Source of the DNA: Mangrovactinospora gilvigrisea
GTDB lineage: Bacteria; Actinomycetota; Actinomycetes; Streptomycetales; Streptomycetaceae
Direction: 5' to 3'
Assembly: GCF_001879105.1 (NCBI RefSeq)
Contig: NZ_MLCF01000085.1
Coordinates: 1-64,000, forward strand
Length of the DNA stretch: 64,000 nt
A model generated the notes under the pieces. It worked only from the letters and a program-made list of their open reading frames with translations, was not told where the DNA came from and did no database searches. The translations under genes and the position numbers were made by a program. Positions 7,149-16,041 of the stretch are shown in pieces (the stretch's first letter is position 1; the number at the start of each line of letters is the position of its first letter).

Positions 7149-7373
7149 ATGGAGGAGCGCACCATCGTCCGATGTGCCGCAGGGCACCTGTTCAGCGTCG
7201 GATCGTTCCCGCTGCAGAGTCTCGGCAGCGGGGGACGGCTGGGCCCCGGACGGCTCGTGCGATGTCCCTGCTGCGGACGGCTGCGCAGCTCCGTACCGCA
7301 GGACCCGTCTGTCCTCAGCCGCGCCGAGCGGCGGCTCGCCGAACGCCGGCACGTCGAGGACGACGTCAGCTGA
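7149..7373 (+). CDS. Small zinc-ribbon-like conserved hypothetical protein
   Basis: A 74-residue basic protein with a metal-binding pattern C9-x3-H13 and C39-P-C41-C42 (CAAGHLF and RCPCCGRL), so a small zinc ribbon is likely. The ATG is preceded by GGGAAGGGG at good spacing, and a strong hairpin (7390-7414) follows the stop. It sits just upstream of dcd, but the terminator suggests a separate transcript. The function is unknown; nucleic-acid or protein binding is the usual inference for this fold. Confidence 0.75.
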   Translation: MEERTIVRCAAGHLFSVGSFPLQSLGSGGRLGPGRLVRCPCCGRLRSSVPQDPSVLSRAERRLAERRHVEDDVS

Positions 7374-7389
7374 CGCGCGACAAACGCGA

Positions 7390-7414
7390 CTGACGCGCGA
7401 CCGACGCGCGTCAG
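7390..7414 (+). terminator. Terminator after the zinc-ribbon gene
   Basis: Perfect 10-bp stem CTGACGCGCG/CGCGCGTCAG with a 5-nt loop, 16 nt after the stop codon. Confidence 0.7.
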
Positions 7415-7470
7415 AGGCACAGCGGAAGCACGACCGAAGTGCGACGCCACCCCGTGGCATGCGCCCCGGA

Positions 7471-7501
7471 TTGGGACGCGGCCACCGGGTGGCCGTAACC
7501 T
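7471..7501 (+). promoter_or_regulatory. Probable dcd promoter (leaderless)
   Basis: -35-like TTGGGA (7471-7476), 19-nt spacer and -10 TAACCT (7496-7501), 7 nt before GTG 7509. The predicted transcript starts at the start codon. The spacer contains GGCCACC-GG-GTGGCC, a near-perfect inverted repeat. Confidence 0.45.
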
Positions 7502-7508
7502 CGTGCAG

Positions 7509-8108
7509 GTGATCCTCTCCGACGGCACGATCCGCAAGATGCTCGCCGAAGGCCGGCTCGTCATCGACCCGCTCAACGACGAGCAGATCCAGCCCGCCAG
7601 CGTCGACGTCCGGCTGGGCGCGCAGTTCCTGGTCTTCCGGAACCACGCGACCTCCGTCATCGACCCCTACGACCGCCCCCGCGACCTGATGGAGATGGTC
7701 CAGGTCGACGGCGAGGGTCAGGCGTTCGTGCTGCACCCGGGCGAGTTCGTCCTGGGCACCACGCTCGAGGAGATCGGGCTGCCGGACGACATGGTGGCCC
7801 GCGTCGAGGGCAAGAGCTCGCTCGGCCGCCTCGGCCTGCTGATCCACGCCACCGCCGGGTTCGTCGACCCGGGGTGGCCGCGCGGCCAGATCACGCTGGA
7901 GCTGTCCAACGTCGCCACCCTGCCCATCAAGCTGTGGCCGGGCATGCGGATCGGCCAGCTCTCCTTCCAGATGCTCGACCAGCCCGCCGAACGCCCGTAC
8001 GGGCACCCCGGGCTGAACTCCAAGTACACCAACCAGCGCGGCCCGGTCGCCTCCCAGTACGAGCGCAACCGGCACCCCGGCACCACCGCGAAGGACGACC
8101 GAGGATGA
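7509..8108 (+). CDS. dcd: dCTP deaminase
   Basis: Converts dCTP to dUTP and ammonia for thymidylate synthesis. The 199-residue protein carries the family's blocks: ILSDGTIR at the N-terminus, QIQPASVDVRLG, the GKSSLGRLGL stretch with HATAGFVDPGW, and TLELSN, which contains the catalytic glutamate. I chose GTG 7509 over GTG 7503 because it matches the conserved M-x-LSD N-terminus and lies 7 nt after a -10 element. The stop overlaps the next gene's ATG by 4 bases (ATGA), so the two are coupled. The C-terminus is slightly longer than in E. coli. Confidence 0.95.
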   Translation: MILSDGTIRKMLAEGRLVIDPLNDEQIQPASVDVRLGAQFLVFRNHATSVIDPYDRPRDLMEMVQVDGEGQAFVLHPGEFVLGTTLEEIGLPDDMVARVEGKSSLGRLGLLIHATAGFVDPGWPRGQITLELSNVATLPIKLWPGMRIGQLSFQMLDQPAERPYGHPGLNSKYTNQRGPVASQYERNRHPGTTAKDDRG

Positions 8109-8608
8109 CCACCCCCGACGAGCGCGAGACCCTCACCTGGCAGATCTTCGGTGAGGCGTCCCGCAGCCTCGCCCAGGCCATCCACGAGGACGGCTACGAG
8201 CCGGACATCATCCTCTCCATCGTCCGCGGCGGCCTCTTCGTCGCCGGCGCGCTGGGCTACGCGCTGGACGTGAAGAACCTGCACACCATGAACGTGGAGT
8301 TCTACGACGGCATCGGCTCCACGCTCGACATGCCGGTGATGCTCCCGCCGGTGCCCAACGCGATCGACTTCTCCGAGAAGAAGATCCTCATCGCCGACGA
8401 CGTCGCCGACACCGGCAAGACGCTCGAACTGGTCAAGGACTTCGTCAAGGACCATGTCGCGGACGTCCGCACCGCGGTGATCTACGAGAAGCCGAACTCC
8501 CTCGTCAAGTGCGAGTACGTCTGGAAGCGCACCGACAAGTGGATCAACTTCCCTTGGTCTACTTTGCCTCCTGTCACCAAGCGCGAGGGCCAGGTCCTCG
8601 ACGCCTGA
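8105..8608 (+). CDS. Purine-type phosphoribosyltransferase
   Basis: A 167-residue type I phosphoribosyltransferase. The PRPP-binding loop is ILIADDVADTGKT, about residues 97-109, and the pyrophosphate loop SIVRGG is at about 38-43. This family attaches ribose-5-phosphate to a nucleobase (hypoxanthine, xanthine or guanine); the precise base cannot be told. It overlaps dcd by ATGA and is therefore cotranscribed with a nucleotide-metabolism gene, which supports a salvage role. It is cytosolic, and no anomaly is seen. Confidence 0.9.
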   Translation: MTTPDERETLTWQIFGEASRSLAQAIHEDGYEPDIILSIVRGGLFVAGALGYALDVKNLHTMNVEFYDGIGSTLDMPVMLPPVPNAIDFSEKKILIADDVADTGKTLELVKDFVKDHVADVRTAVIYEKPNSLVKCEYVWKRTDKWINFPWSTLPPVTKREGQVLDA

Positions 8609-8639
8609 GGCTGGATCCGGGGTGGCCCGGGGGGCGATC

Positions 8640-9269
8640 ATGGCGCGCATGGTTCGCATGGGTGACGCGGGAGGCGCAGGAGGCGCAGGAGGCGCGGGTG
8701 ACGCCGGGCGGGTGCCGTGGCGGGTGGTGCTGCTGTCCGGGCCGGCGGGGGCCGGGAAGACGACGGTGTGCCGGCTCGGGCACTCGGCGATGGCGGCCGC
8801 CTGGGGGCATCCCGCGGCGGCGATCGACACCGATCAGCTGTACTTCAACGTCGACGCCCGCTGGGAGTTGACCTACGACGACGATCGTAACGCGATGGTG
8901 CTGGAGCAGGCCGCGCAGCTCGCCGCCTCGCTCTTCGCGCACGGCTGGCCGACCGTCCTCATCTGCGGCAACAGCCTCTTCGACCCCGTCGACACCGCGC
9001 CGTTCGTCGCCCGGATGAGCCCGGTCGCGGCCGTGCACCATGTGTCGCTGGCCCCGACGGCGGAGGCCGTCGTCGCGCGGTGCGCGGGGCAGCCCGACCG
9101 CCAGGCGGACGCGCTGGCGGCCGAGGTGCGGCGGCTGGAGGGGCGGCCGCACCCCGGCTCGGCGCGGTTGGACAACTCCGCGCTGACACCCGAGCAGACG
9201 CTCGTCGCCCTCGCCGCCCTGGTGGACGGCGGCGCCGGCCGGATCGACGGGGCGGACGCGGCCTGCTGA
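8640..9269 (+). CDS. P-loop NTPase / small-molecule kinase-like protein
   Basis: A 209-residue AAA-type NTPase with Walker A GPAGAGKT at residues 34-41 and a kinase-like early DTDQLYF segment. The fold resembles shikimate/gluconate-type kinases and chloramphenicol phosphotransferase-like enzymes. The substrate is unknown. Residues 9-24 are a Gly/Ala repeat coded by tandem GGAGGCGCA units. ATG 8640 is preferred because GGGGG lies 5 nt upstream; GTG 8622 would add six residues. It lies 31 nt downstream of the phosphoribosyltransferase and may extend the dcd operon. Confidence 0.75.
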   Translation: MARMVRMGDAGGAGGAGGAGDAGRVPWRVVLLSGPAGAGKTTVCRLGHSAMAAAWGHPAAAIDTDQLYFNVDARWELTYDDDRNAMVLEQAAQLAASLFAHGWPTVLICGNSLFDPVDTAPFVARMSPVAAVHHVSLAPTAEAVVARCAGQPDRQADALAAEVRRLEGRPHPGSARLDNSALTPEQTLVALAALVDGGAGRIDGADAAC

Positions 9270-9272
9270 GCG

Positions 9273-10199
9273 TCAGGCGCGGGTGGGAGGGGGAGCGGGA
9301 GCGGGAGTAGGCGCGGCGGTCGGGGTGGTGACCGCGGTGAGTTCGGTGGCGTCGTCGGAGAGGGTGAGGCGGGTCGCCAGGCCCGCCAGCTCGGTGAGCG
9401 ACGCGAGGTGGGTCCCCCCGCACAGGACGGACGCGGTGCCGCCCGGGAGCGGGCACGTCCAGCGGCGGAGGGCGGTGAGGTCCGGGCCGTCGGTCTCGAC
9501 GGCGACGGGGGCGCCGGTCGCCAGCCACGCGGCGAGGCGGGTGTTGACCGCGGCCTCCAGCTCCGGCAGCGCCTCGGCGAGGCCGTCCGTGCTGAAGCCC
9601 TTCTTCCGCAGCGACTTGCCGAGGCGGTAGACGTCCGTGCTGGCCTGCTCGTCCATCCGCGAGGACTGCATCGCCAAGCCGTCGAAGTCGGGGTTGCCCA
9701 GCGCGTCGGGGCGGGCCTCCTTGCGCCAGCGGCCGGCCTCCGCGAGCACCCCGTTGAGGGCGAAGGCGAGCAGGTGGCAGCCGGTGTGCGCGGCGGAGAG
9801 GGCGGCCCGGCGGGCGCCGTCCACGCGCAGCTCGACCTCGGTGCCGGGGGCCGGAAGGCGGGCCGCGTCGGCCTCCGCCAGGACGTGCACGGCGACCCAG
9901 TGCCAGCCCTCCTCGCCGCGCTTGGCCGGGATCCCGGCGCCCACCAGCAGCGCGCCGTCGACTCCGACGGCGCCGGTCAGGCAGTCGTCGACGGGCAGCC
10001 CGGCCAGGGTTCCCGCGTCGCCCGGCTGGTCGGGCCAGGTGTGGTCGAGGGGGTGGAAGGGGGTCTCGGCGACCAGCGCGCCGACCGCGCCGTCCGGCAG
10101 GCCCGGCGCCGCGGCGGTGCCCAGCAGCACCGAGCGCCCTTCGACGGCTCCGGAGGGGAAGGTGACCTGAGTGGACCGCGCGACCTCGAGCATGGACAT
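9273..10199 (-). CDS. AlaX-type alanyl-tRNA editing protein
   Basis: A free-standing editing domain that hydrolyses mischarged Ser- or Gly-tRNA(Ala), 308 residues. It shows the family zinc set: H138-x3-H142 in HTGCH and C260-x3-H264 in CGGTH, matching the second additional domain of AlaRS. The HxxxH is HTGCH and both halves are intact. The C-terminus ends in a Pro/Thr/Ala tail of about 18 residues. ATG 10193 is an alternative start, and no strong ribosome site precedes either. It converges on the P-loop gene with only 3 bp between the stops. Confidence 0.85.
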   Translation of the reverse strand: MSMLEVARSTQVTFPSGAVEGRSVLLGTAAAPGLPDGAVGALVAETPFHPLDHTWPDQPGDAGTLAGLPVDDCLTGAVGVDGALLVGAGIPAKRGEEGWHWVAVHVLAEADAARLPAPGTEVELRVDGARRAALSAAHTGCHLLAFALNGVLAEAGRWRKEARPDALGNPDFDGLAMQSSRMDEQASTDVYRLGKSLRKKGFSTDGLAEALPELEAAVNTRLAAWLATGAPVAVETDGPDLTALRRWTCPLPGGTASVLCGGTHLASLTELAGLATRLTLSDDATELTAVTTPTAAPTPAPAPPPTRA

Positions 10200-10236
10200 G
10201 GGGCGACGGTAACAGCCGCCGCCCCGCCGGCTCGGC

Positions 10237-11181
10237 TCAGGACAGCGTCGGCAGCTTCACCAGCACGAGCAGCACCAGCAGTTGGATGGACGCGGCGCCG
10301 AGCGCCTTGCCCCACGGCAGGTCGTGCGACTTGCTGAGCATCTTGGTGAGCAGCACCGCGCAGAGCAGCCAGGTCGCCCAGCCGACCACCTGGGCGACCC
10401 CGTTGGAGGCCGAGAGGAAGAGCGCCAGGATCAGGCGCGGCGCGTCCGTCAGCCAGCCGACCAGCATCGACATGCCCATGGTGGGGGCGAGCAGGCCGTC
10501 GCCGCCCATCTGGCGGGCGAGCCCGTGCGTCACTCCGCCCAGCATCAGCCCGCCGATGACGAAGGCGACGGCGCCAGAGAGCAGCAGCGACACGATGGTG
10601 CCGAAGGTGGAGCTGAAGATCTGGTCGCGGGAATCGCCGAAGCCGATCACCGCGAGCATGCCGTAGAGCGCGGAGACGATCAGCGCCGGGCCCCACACCC
10701 GGTGGTCGCGCATCCGGTCGAAGGTCTCGGAGGGGCGGAGGAAGATGCCGGTGAGCAGCTCCTTCCAGTGCAGCCGGGGGCCGGCGGGGGCATGCGACTG
10801 GCCGGCGCGGTAGGTGGCGACGTTGGTGTCGCCGAGGCGCTCGCCGCCCTGCTGCGGGTAGTCCTGCTGCGGATGGTCCTGGTCGTAGCCCTGCTGCGGG
10901 TAGCCCTGGTCGTAGCCGCTGTCGTAGCCCTGCGGGTACTGCCGGTCGTACTCCTGGGGGTAACCCTGCTGGTGCTGCTGACCGCCAGGGCCCTGGTACC
11001 CGGGGTCGTAGCCCTGCGGGTACTGCGCGTACTGCTGCGGCTGCGGCTGCTGGTGCGGCGCCCCGTAGCCGGCGGGCCCGTCGTAGCCGGGCTCGTACGG
11101 CACGGTGCGGCCCGACTCCATGCCGGGCACCTGCTGCACCTGCTGCGCTCGGCGCCCGCGGCGCCCACTCCGGTCTCGCAT
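10237..11181 (-). CDS. Yip1-family membrane protein with Tyr/Gln/Gly-rich N-terminus
   Basis: A 314-residue integral membrane protein. Residues about 30-110 form a Tyr/Gln/Gly/Pro-rich disordered region with repeated GYDxGY and YPQQ units, followed by a Yip1/YIPF domain with five predicted membrane segments (about 145-314, starting after ELLTGIFLRPSETFDRM). ATG 11181 is chosen because GGAGGA lies 4 nt upstream. Its role in bacteria is unknown; membrane organisation is the usual guess. It lies downstream of the polysaccharide genes on the same strand with a 95-bp gap. Confidence 0.85.
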   Translation of the reverse strand: MRDRSGRRGRRAQQVQQVPGMESGRTVPYEPGYDGPAGYGAPHQQPQPQQYAQYPQGYDPGYQGPGGQQHQQGYPQEYDRQYPQGYDSGYDQGYPQQGYDQDHPQQDYPQQGGERLGDTNVATYRAGQSHAPAGPRLHWKELLTGIFLRPSETFDRMRDHRVWGPALIVSALYGMLAVIGFGDSRDQIFSSTFGTIVSLLLSGAVAFVIGGLMLGGVTHGLARQMGGDGLLAPTMGMSMLVGWLTDAPRLILALFLSASNGVAQVVGWATWLLCAVLLTKMLSKSHDLPWGKALGAASIQLLVLLVLVKLPTLS

Positions 11182-11276
11182 CGGTCCTCCCACTCTCCGA
11201 CGGTACCCGGAGCGGCGGGCGCCGGAAGGACTTCAGTGTCCGCAACGTCCCTTTGCGGCAGTTCTGTGACGAGAGA

Positions 11277-12596
11277 TCAGGGGAAACCCTTGGAGACAGC
11301 CGTAGGGGTGATCGACATCGACGGGGCGGGAGTGGCGGAGGGCGTCGGCGACGGCGACGGCTTCACCGAGGGCGACGCGGTCGGCGACGGCGTCGGCCTG
11401 GGCGTCGCCGTGGGCGTCGGCGCCCCGAAGCAGGAGCGGATCGCCGCCTCGGTGTGCTTCCGGTTGATGATCCCGAACCGGGTGTCCTGCCGCGGTACCA
11501 CCGCCGACGGGTCGGAGCGGAACTCGATGCCCCACCAGTAGACCCCGGCCAGGTTCTCCGCCTTCACCGCCCGGCAGACGCCGGCGTACCACTTGGCCTG
11601 CACCATCTCGTCGTAGAACCGGCGCGTGTAGAAGTCGCCGGGCGCGTGGTAGGCGTTGTGCTGCGCGACGATGCCCGCCTCGTAGAGCAGGATCCGGCTC
11701 AGGTCGCCGTTGCGGCCCTTCTCCTTGCGCAGCCAGGTCTCCCAGCCGTCCGCGATCTGCTGGACGGTGGCGTCGTCCCCCAGGTTCTTCAGCGGGAAGT
11801 AGGCGTCCACGCCGAGCCGGTTCACCTCGCCGACCGGGGCGGACATCTTCGAGTAGACGAAGTTGTCCCAGTTGGCGGCGTACGCCATCTCGCGCCGGAA
11901 GTGGGTGCGCGCCCAGGCGATCAGCGGCTTCCAGTTGCGGTTGCCCTCCAGCGAGTTCAGCTCGGTGCCGATCACGAACGTCTGGACGCCGTTGGACTGG
12001 GCCATGTCCAGGTAGGGGCCGAGCAGCTTCTTGTAGGAGGCGAACCAGGCGTCGCGGTCGGACGGCTGGATGTTGCCGCGCCAGTTGCCCTGGCCCAGGT
12101 TCTTCTCGTCCATCAGCGGGCGGAGGGTGACGCGCAGCCGGCTGCGCCGCGCCTCGTCGATCATGATCTCCAGGTGCTTCAGCGACGGGGTGCGCGTCGA
12201 CCTCGTGCCCACCGTGTCGCCGAACCGGCCGTCCACCGAGTAGAAGGGGAAGGAGACGGCGACCGAGTTGGCGCCGAGGCCGATGATGTAGCGGAAGAGG
12301 CGGCGGGCCCGGGCCCGGACGATCTCGTCGGTCTCGCCGCGCTGCGCCGCCCAGTAGATGTGGACGCCCCACTGCGGCTCGCCCGGCTTCCAGCGCTCCG
12401 GGGCCTTCGCCGGCGGCTTGGTCACCTTGATGGGGGCGGCGGACGGGTCGCGCGCCTCCAGGGCGGCCGCCGCGGCGGCCTTCTTCTCCGCGATCCGGTT
12501 CGGCAGGACGCTCGCCAGCGGATCGTTGCCGAAGGCCAGCGGCACCCCGACGATGATCAGCAGCAGCACCAGGGGCACCAGCAGCAGGCGCTTCAT
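11277..12596 (-). CDS. GH113-like beta-mannanase family protein, membrane anchored
   Basis: A 439-residue surface or exported glycoside hydrolase. Residues 1-24 are a signal/anchor helix (LLLVPLVLLLIIVGVPL). The TIM-barrel catalytic domain spans about 70-390. Features typical of GH113 are TLRPLMDE, NWRGNI, a WFASYKKLL helix, IGTEL with the likely acid/base E212, AYAANWD, and LYEAG with the likely nucleophile E306. Residues about 395-439 are a Ser/Thr/Pro-rich tail. GH113 enzymes cleave or transglycosylate beta-1,4-mannan. It is the last gene of a minus-strand operon after an Egghead-like GT2, 16 bp downstream, so editing of a nascent mannan-type polymer is plausible. Confidence 0.75.
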   Translation of the reverse strand: MKRLLLVPLVLLLIIVGVPLAFGNDPLASVLPNRIAEKKAAAAAALEARDPSAAPIKVTKPPAKAPERWKPGEPQWGVHIYWAAQRGETDEIVRARARRLFRYIIGLGANSVAVSFPFYSVDGRFGDTVGTRSTRTPSLKHLEIMIDEARRSRLRVTLRPLMDEKNLGQGNWRGNIQPSDRDAWFASYKKLLGPYLDMAQSNGVQTFVIGTELNSLEGNRNWKPLIAWARTHFRREMAYAANWDNFVYSKMSAPVGEVNRLGVDAYFPLKNLGDDATVQQIADGWETWLRKEKGRNGDLSRILLYEAGIVAQHNAYHAPGDFYTRRFYDEMVQAKWYAGVCRAVKAENLAGVYWWGIEFRSDPSAVVPRQDTRFGIINRKHTEAAIRSCFGAPTPTATPRPTPSPTASPSVKPSPSPTPSATPAPSMSITPTAVSKGFP

Positions 12597-12612
12597 CCGG
12601 AAATACCGCCCC

Positions 12613-14199
12613 TCACGCCGGCTTCGCGATCACGGTGAACTCGGTGCGGCGGCGGCCGAGGAAGACGAAGCGGAAGAGGCCGAGGGCCGTCCCCCAGCCC
12701 TCCAGCATCGCGAACACCGGTATGCCCAGCAGCACCAGCGGCGGCTCCCACCAGCGCCGCATCCCCCAGCCCCGGACGCTGGCCTGGGCGTTGATCCGCA
12801 GGCCCTCCCAGTACATCCACAGGGTGTAGGCGAAGTTCAGGCCCCACACCAGGATCACCGAGGCGGTCACCGGCGCGGTGTTCATGTGGCCGGTGAGCCA
12901 GGCGACCAGCAGCACGATGCTGATGTGCTGGAACGGGCTGAGCACCCAGGCCAGCACGTTGACGGCGAGGAAGGCGCGCTGCTTGAGCGGCACCGAGCGG
13001 GTCAGCGAGAGCCGCAGCAGGCCCTGCGCCCAGCGGGCGCGCTGCCGCACGAAGTCCGGGACGGTGGCGGGGGAGGCGCCGTACGAGCGGCCCGCGAACC
13101 AGTCGGAGCGGCCCGGGTAGCGGCGGCAGAAGTGCAGGGCGAGCTGGGCGTCCTCGACGATGCAGCGCGGCCCGAAGTCCCAGCCGATCTCGGCCTCCAC
13201 GGAGGCGCGGATCACCAGCAGCTCGCCGTGCAGCCCGGCGAGCGGAGTGCCGAGCCCGGTGAGCGCCCGGAAGCGGGAGATGTCGTCGGCGGGGCGCACC
13301 GCGTCCGCGAACCAGGTGAAGCGGCTGTGCGCGTACTCCCGCGGGTAGCACAGGATGCCCTGGGCGAGGTGCTTCTGACGGAACGACTTGGCGCTCCGCT
13401 GGGCCTGAAGGAACTGGGCGAGGGCGATCGCGGTGTCGCGGCCGACGCCGGTGTCGTCGTCCATGTGCAGCACCCACACGTCGTCGCGGGCCTCGCCCTC
13501 GGCGCGGCGCAGCTCATGGGCGTAGTGGTTGGCGCGCGCCTTGAAGCGGGTGCCGCGCGGGGTGACGTACCGCTTGGGGACGGTGACGACGCGGATCCGC
13601 GGGTCCTCGGCGGCGAGTTCGTCGATCTTCGCGCCGGCCGAGCAGCCCTCCTCGGTAACGATGTCCACCCGGAAGCCGCCGCGGAACCACTCGGGCAGGT
13701 GCGCCACATAGGAGCGGACGGAGCGGGCGAGCGCCGGGTAGGTGTCGTCGCGGCCGATGGTCGGCACCACGACCAGCAGGGTCTCCGCGGTGGCGGGCTC
13801 GGGCAGCGGCAGCCGGTCGAGCTGCCGGGCCCGCAGCCGGGAGAGGAAGATGCCCTGCACCCCGACGGCGATGCCGACGGCGGGCATCGACCACACGATC
13901 GTCAGGATCCAGCCCTGCACGGTCTCGTCGGGGCGGTAGACGTAGCCGCAGACGGCGACGATCAGCGCGTAGAAGAGGAGGAAGGGGAAGACCCTGGGGC
14001 GCCATGGCGCGCGGTGCGCCGAGCCCAGCGGATGGGCGAGGGACCCTCCGGCCACCGGGCGCGGCCCGGGTATCGGGGGCTGCGGTTCGGCGAGGGTGTC
14101 GGCGTCTCGGGCGTGGCGCCCCCGGCCGCCCTGGCCGGCCGCATCGGGGCGGCGCGGTGAGGGCGACTGGTCGGCGACCCCGGAGGGGACTGCGGGCAT
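12613..14199 (-). CDS. GT2 glycosyltransferase, Egghead (beta-1,4-mannosyltransferase)-like
   Basis: A 528-residue membrane glycosyltransferase. Two membrane helices (about 75-120) precede the catalytic domain, and at least three follow (about 395-500). GT2 motifs are the nucleotide-binding VVPTIGR, the metal-binding DDD near residue 245 (HMDDDTG), the VED motif near 346 and QRARW near 383. Blocks such as RFKARANHY, LAQGILCY, ADAVRPADDISRF and FGPRCIVED match the animal Egghead family, which makes beta-1,4-mannosyl linkages. It is in an operon with a GH113-like enzyme and near a GH26 mannanase, supporting synthesis of a beta-mannoside polymer. The N-terminal 60 residues are basic and Pro-rich. 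The start lacks a clear ribosome site. Confidence 0.8.
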   Translation of the reverse strand: MPAVPSGVADQSPSPRRPDAAGQGGRGRHARDADTLAEPQPPIPGPRPVAGGSLAHPLGSAHRAPWRPRVFPFLLFYALIVAVCGYVYRPDETVQGWILTIVWSMPAVGIAVGVQGIFLSRLRARQLDRLPLPEPATAETLLVVVPTIGRDDTYPALARSVRSYVAHLPEWFRGGFRVDIVTEEGCSAGAKIDELAAEDPRIRVVTVPKRYVTPRGTRFKARANHYAHELRRAEGEARDDVWVLHMDDDTGVGRDTAIALAQFLQAQRSAKSFRQKHLAQGILCYPREYAHSRFTWFADAVRPADDISRFRALTGLGTPLAGLHGELLVIRASVEAEIGWDFGPRCIVEDAQLALHFCRRYPGRSDWFAGRSYGASPATVPDFVRQRARWAQGLLRLSLTRSVPLKQRAFLAVNVLAWVLSPFQHISIVLLVAWLTGHMNTAPVTASVILVWGLNFAYTLWMYWEGLRINAQASVRGWGMRRWWEPPLVLLGIPVFAMLEGWGTALGLFRFVFLGRRRTEFTVIAKPA

Positions 14200-14226
14200 C
14201 AGCGGTCGGGTCCGGTTCGCTGGCGG

Positions 14227-16041
14227 TTAGTTGGGCTTCTCCTCGGAGTCCTCCGGGGACCGCCCGGGGGCTCCTGCGGCGTCGGCGGGGCGCGCGTCCT
14301 CGGGCGCCGCGAGCCGGTAGCTGGTGGTGGTGTCCTGCCGCTCGACCTGCGGCGCGGCGGGCGCGGCGGGTGCGGCGGGTGCTTCGGAGGCGGCGGGCGC
14401 CTCGCCGGACCGCTCCGCCCAGCCGGCCGGCGGGGTGTCCCGCGGCTCGTCCGCCGGGGGCTCCTCCGGGGCGGCCAACCGGTAGCTGGTGGTGGTGTCC
14501 TGGCGCTCCACCTGCGGCGCGGCCGGCGCGGAGGCCGTGGCCGGGGCGGCGATGTTCCAGGCGGTGGTGCCGCCGGAGGAGGCGGAGGAGGCGGACGACT
14601 CGGCCGAGCCGGCGTCGCCGGCACCGCGCGGGGTGTCCTCGGGCGGCGCCTGCGGGGCGTTGTCCGTGGCGCCGAAGGGGGCGAGCAGCGCGCGGATCTC
14701 GGGCGGCGTCGGGCCGGAGCGCTCGGCCTCGGGGGCCGGGGCCTGCTCCGGGACCGGCGATGCGGCCGGAGCAGGGGCAGGGGCAGGGGCCGGAGCCGGA
14801 GCGGCGGCCGGGGGCTGCCCGGGAGCGGCCGGCTCGGCGTCGTTCGGCCGCGGGAACATGAACGTGCTGGTGTCGGAGGCGCCCCCGCTGGACCGCTGGG
14901 CGGCGGCCGCCGCGGCGGCGTCCGGACGGCGGTCGCCGGGCTGCAGCAGCGCGGCGCGCGGGTCGTCACCGGGCTGGCGCTCGACCGGTCGGGAGGCGCT
15001 CACCTGCGGCGCGGCCTGCGCGGGGACGGGCAGCTCCATCGAGCCGAGGGTGCCGTCGGCGCCGGAGCCGGAGACCGACTCGGTGGGCGGGCCCCAGTTG
15101 AACTCCGGCCCGGTCTGCGGCCCCGGCGCCACCGGAGCCTGCGGCGCGGACGCGGCCGACTGCACCGGGGCCTCGGCGCCGAACGCGGCCGGGGCGACCG
15201 GCTGCTGGGGCTGCTGGGGCGTCGCCGGCGGAACGGGCTGCGCCGGCGCCGCGGGCAGGTGCGAGGGCTGCGAGGGCTGGGACGGCTGGACGCGCTCGGT
15301 GGCCGGGGCCCCCAGCGAGCCGCCGCCCAGCGAGGGCTGCGCCGCGTACGGGTCGGCGGCGGCCGGCGCCGCCGCGGGCGCGCCGAACGGGGGCTGCTGC
15401 GGCTGCGGCACGGTCGTCAGCTCGGGCGCGCCGGGCTGCGTCATCGCCGTCGCCGGGGGCTGCGCGGGCGAACCCTGGCCCGGGAACCCGGCGTTCGGCA
15501 CCCCGCCCCAGGGCGCGGCCGGCGCCGCGGCGCCGGTGCCGGCGTCCGCGCTGCGGCCGACGCCGCGCATCAGGAAGCCGAGCAGCACGATCAGCGCCAG
15601 CGAGATCAGCACCCCCAGCACCGTGGTGGTGAGCTTCAGCTCGCCCTCGGTGGTGCCGGTGAAGTACGTCTTCTGGGCGGGGTCGAAGAGCGCGCCCGTC
15701 AGGCTGCGCACCATGTTGTAGCCGAGGAAGACGGAGAGCGCGAGGAGCGCGCCGCGCATCATCCCGGCCGCGTTGCGACGGAGCGTCAGGACGCCCAGCA
15801 CGGCGTAGAGCACGCCGGAGATGAGGCTGCCGGTGTCCGCGTCGTCCTTGGTGGGACCGCCGTAGTAGAAGATCGCCTTGAGGTAGTCGCCGATCGAGCC
15901 GACGGACCAGAACGCGCTGTGCACGGCCCAGGCGAGGTTCACCGCCCCGAACACCAGTGCCAGGACGGCGATGACGGTCCAGAGCCGGCCGCCGCCCTCC
16001 TCGGCCTCGGAGCGCGCCGCCGTCCGGAAGCCCCCGCTCAT
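14227..16041 (-). CDS. Four-TM membrane protein with long Pro/Ala-rich repeat tail
   Basis: I do not recognise this 604-residue protein. The first 160 residues contain four predicted membrane segments (LWTVIAVLALVFGAVNLA, the LISGVLYAVLGVLTL region, GALLALSVFLGYNMV, and VLGVLISLALIVLLGFL). The remaining 440 residues are a low-complexity Pro/Ala/Gln/Gly tail, probably disordered. A 17-residue unit QVERQDTTTSYRLAAPE occurs twice near the C-terminus. ATG 16041 follows GGGGG at 6 nt. It is the first gene of the operon with the GT2 and GH113-like genes, so it may be an assembly or scaffold partner. The side of the membrane the tail faces is unknown. Confidence 0.7.
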   Translation of the reverse strand: MSGGFRTAARSEAEEGGGRLWTVIAVLALVFGAVNLAWAVHSAFWSVGSIGDYLKAIFYYGGPTKDDADTGSLISGVLYAVLGVLTLRRNAAGMMRGALLALSVFLGYNMVRSLTGALFDPAQKTYFTGTTEGELKLTTTVLGVLISLALIVLLGFLMRGVGRSADAGTGAAAPAAPWGGVPNAGFPGQGSPAQPPATAMTQPGAPELTTVPQPQQPPFGAPAAAPAAADPYAAQPSLGGGSLGAPATERVQPSQPSQPSHLPAAPAQPVPPATPQQPQQPVAPAAFGAEAPVQSAASAPQAPVAPGPQTGPEFNWGPPTESVSGSGADGTLGSMELPVPAQAAPQVSASRPVERQPGDDPRAALLQPGDRRPDAAAAAAAQRSSGGASDTSTFMFPRPNDAEPAAPGQPPAAAPAPAPAPAPAPAASPVPEQAPAPEAERSGPTPPEIRALLAPFGATDNAPQAPPEDTPRGAGDAGSAESSASSASSGGTTAWNIAAPATASAPAAPQVERQDTTTSYRLAAPEEPPADEPRDTPPAGWAERSGEAPAASEAPAAPAAPAAPQVERQDTTTSYRLAAPEDARPADAAGAPGRSPEDSEEKPN

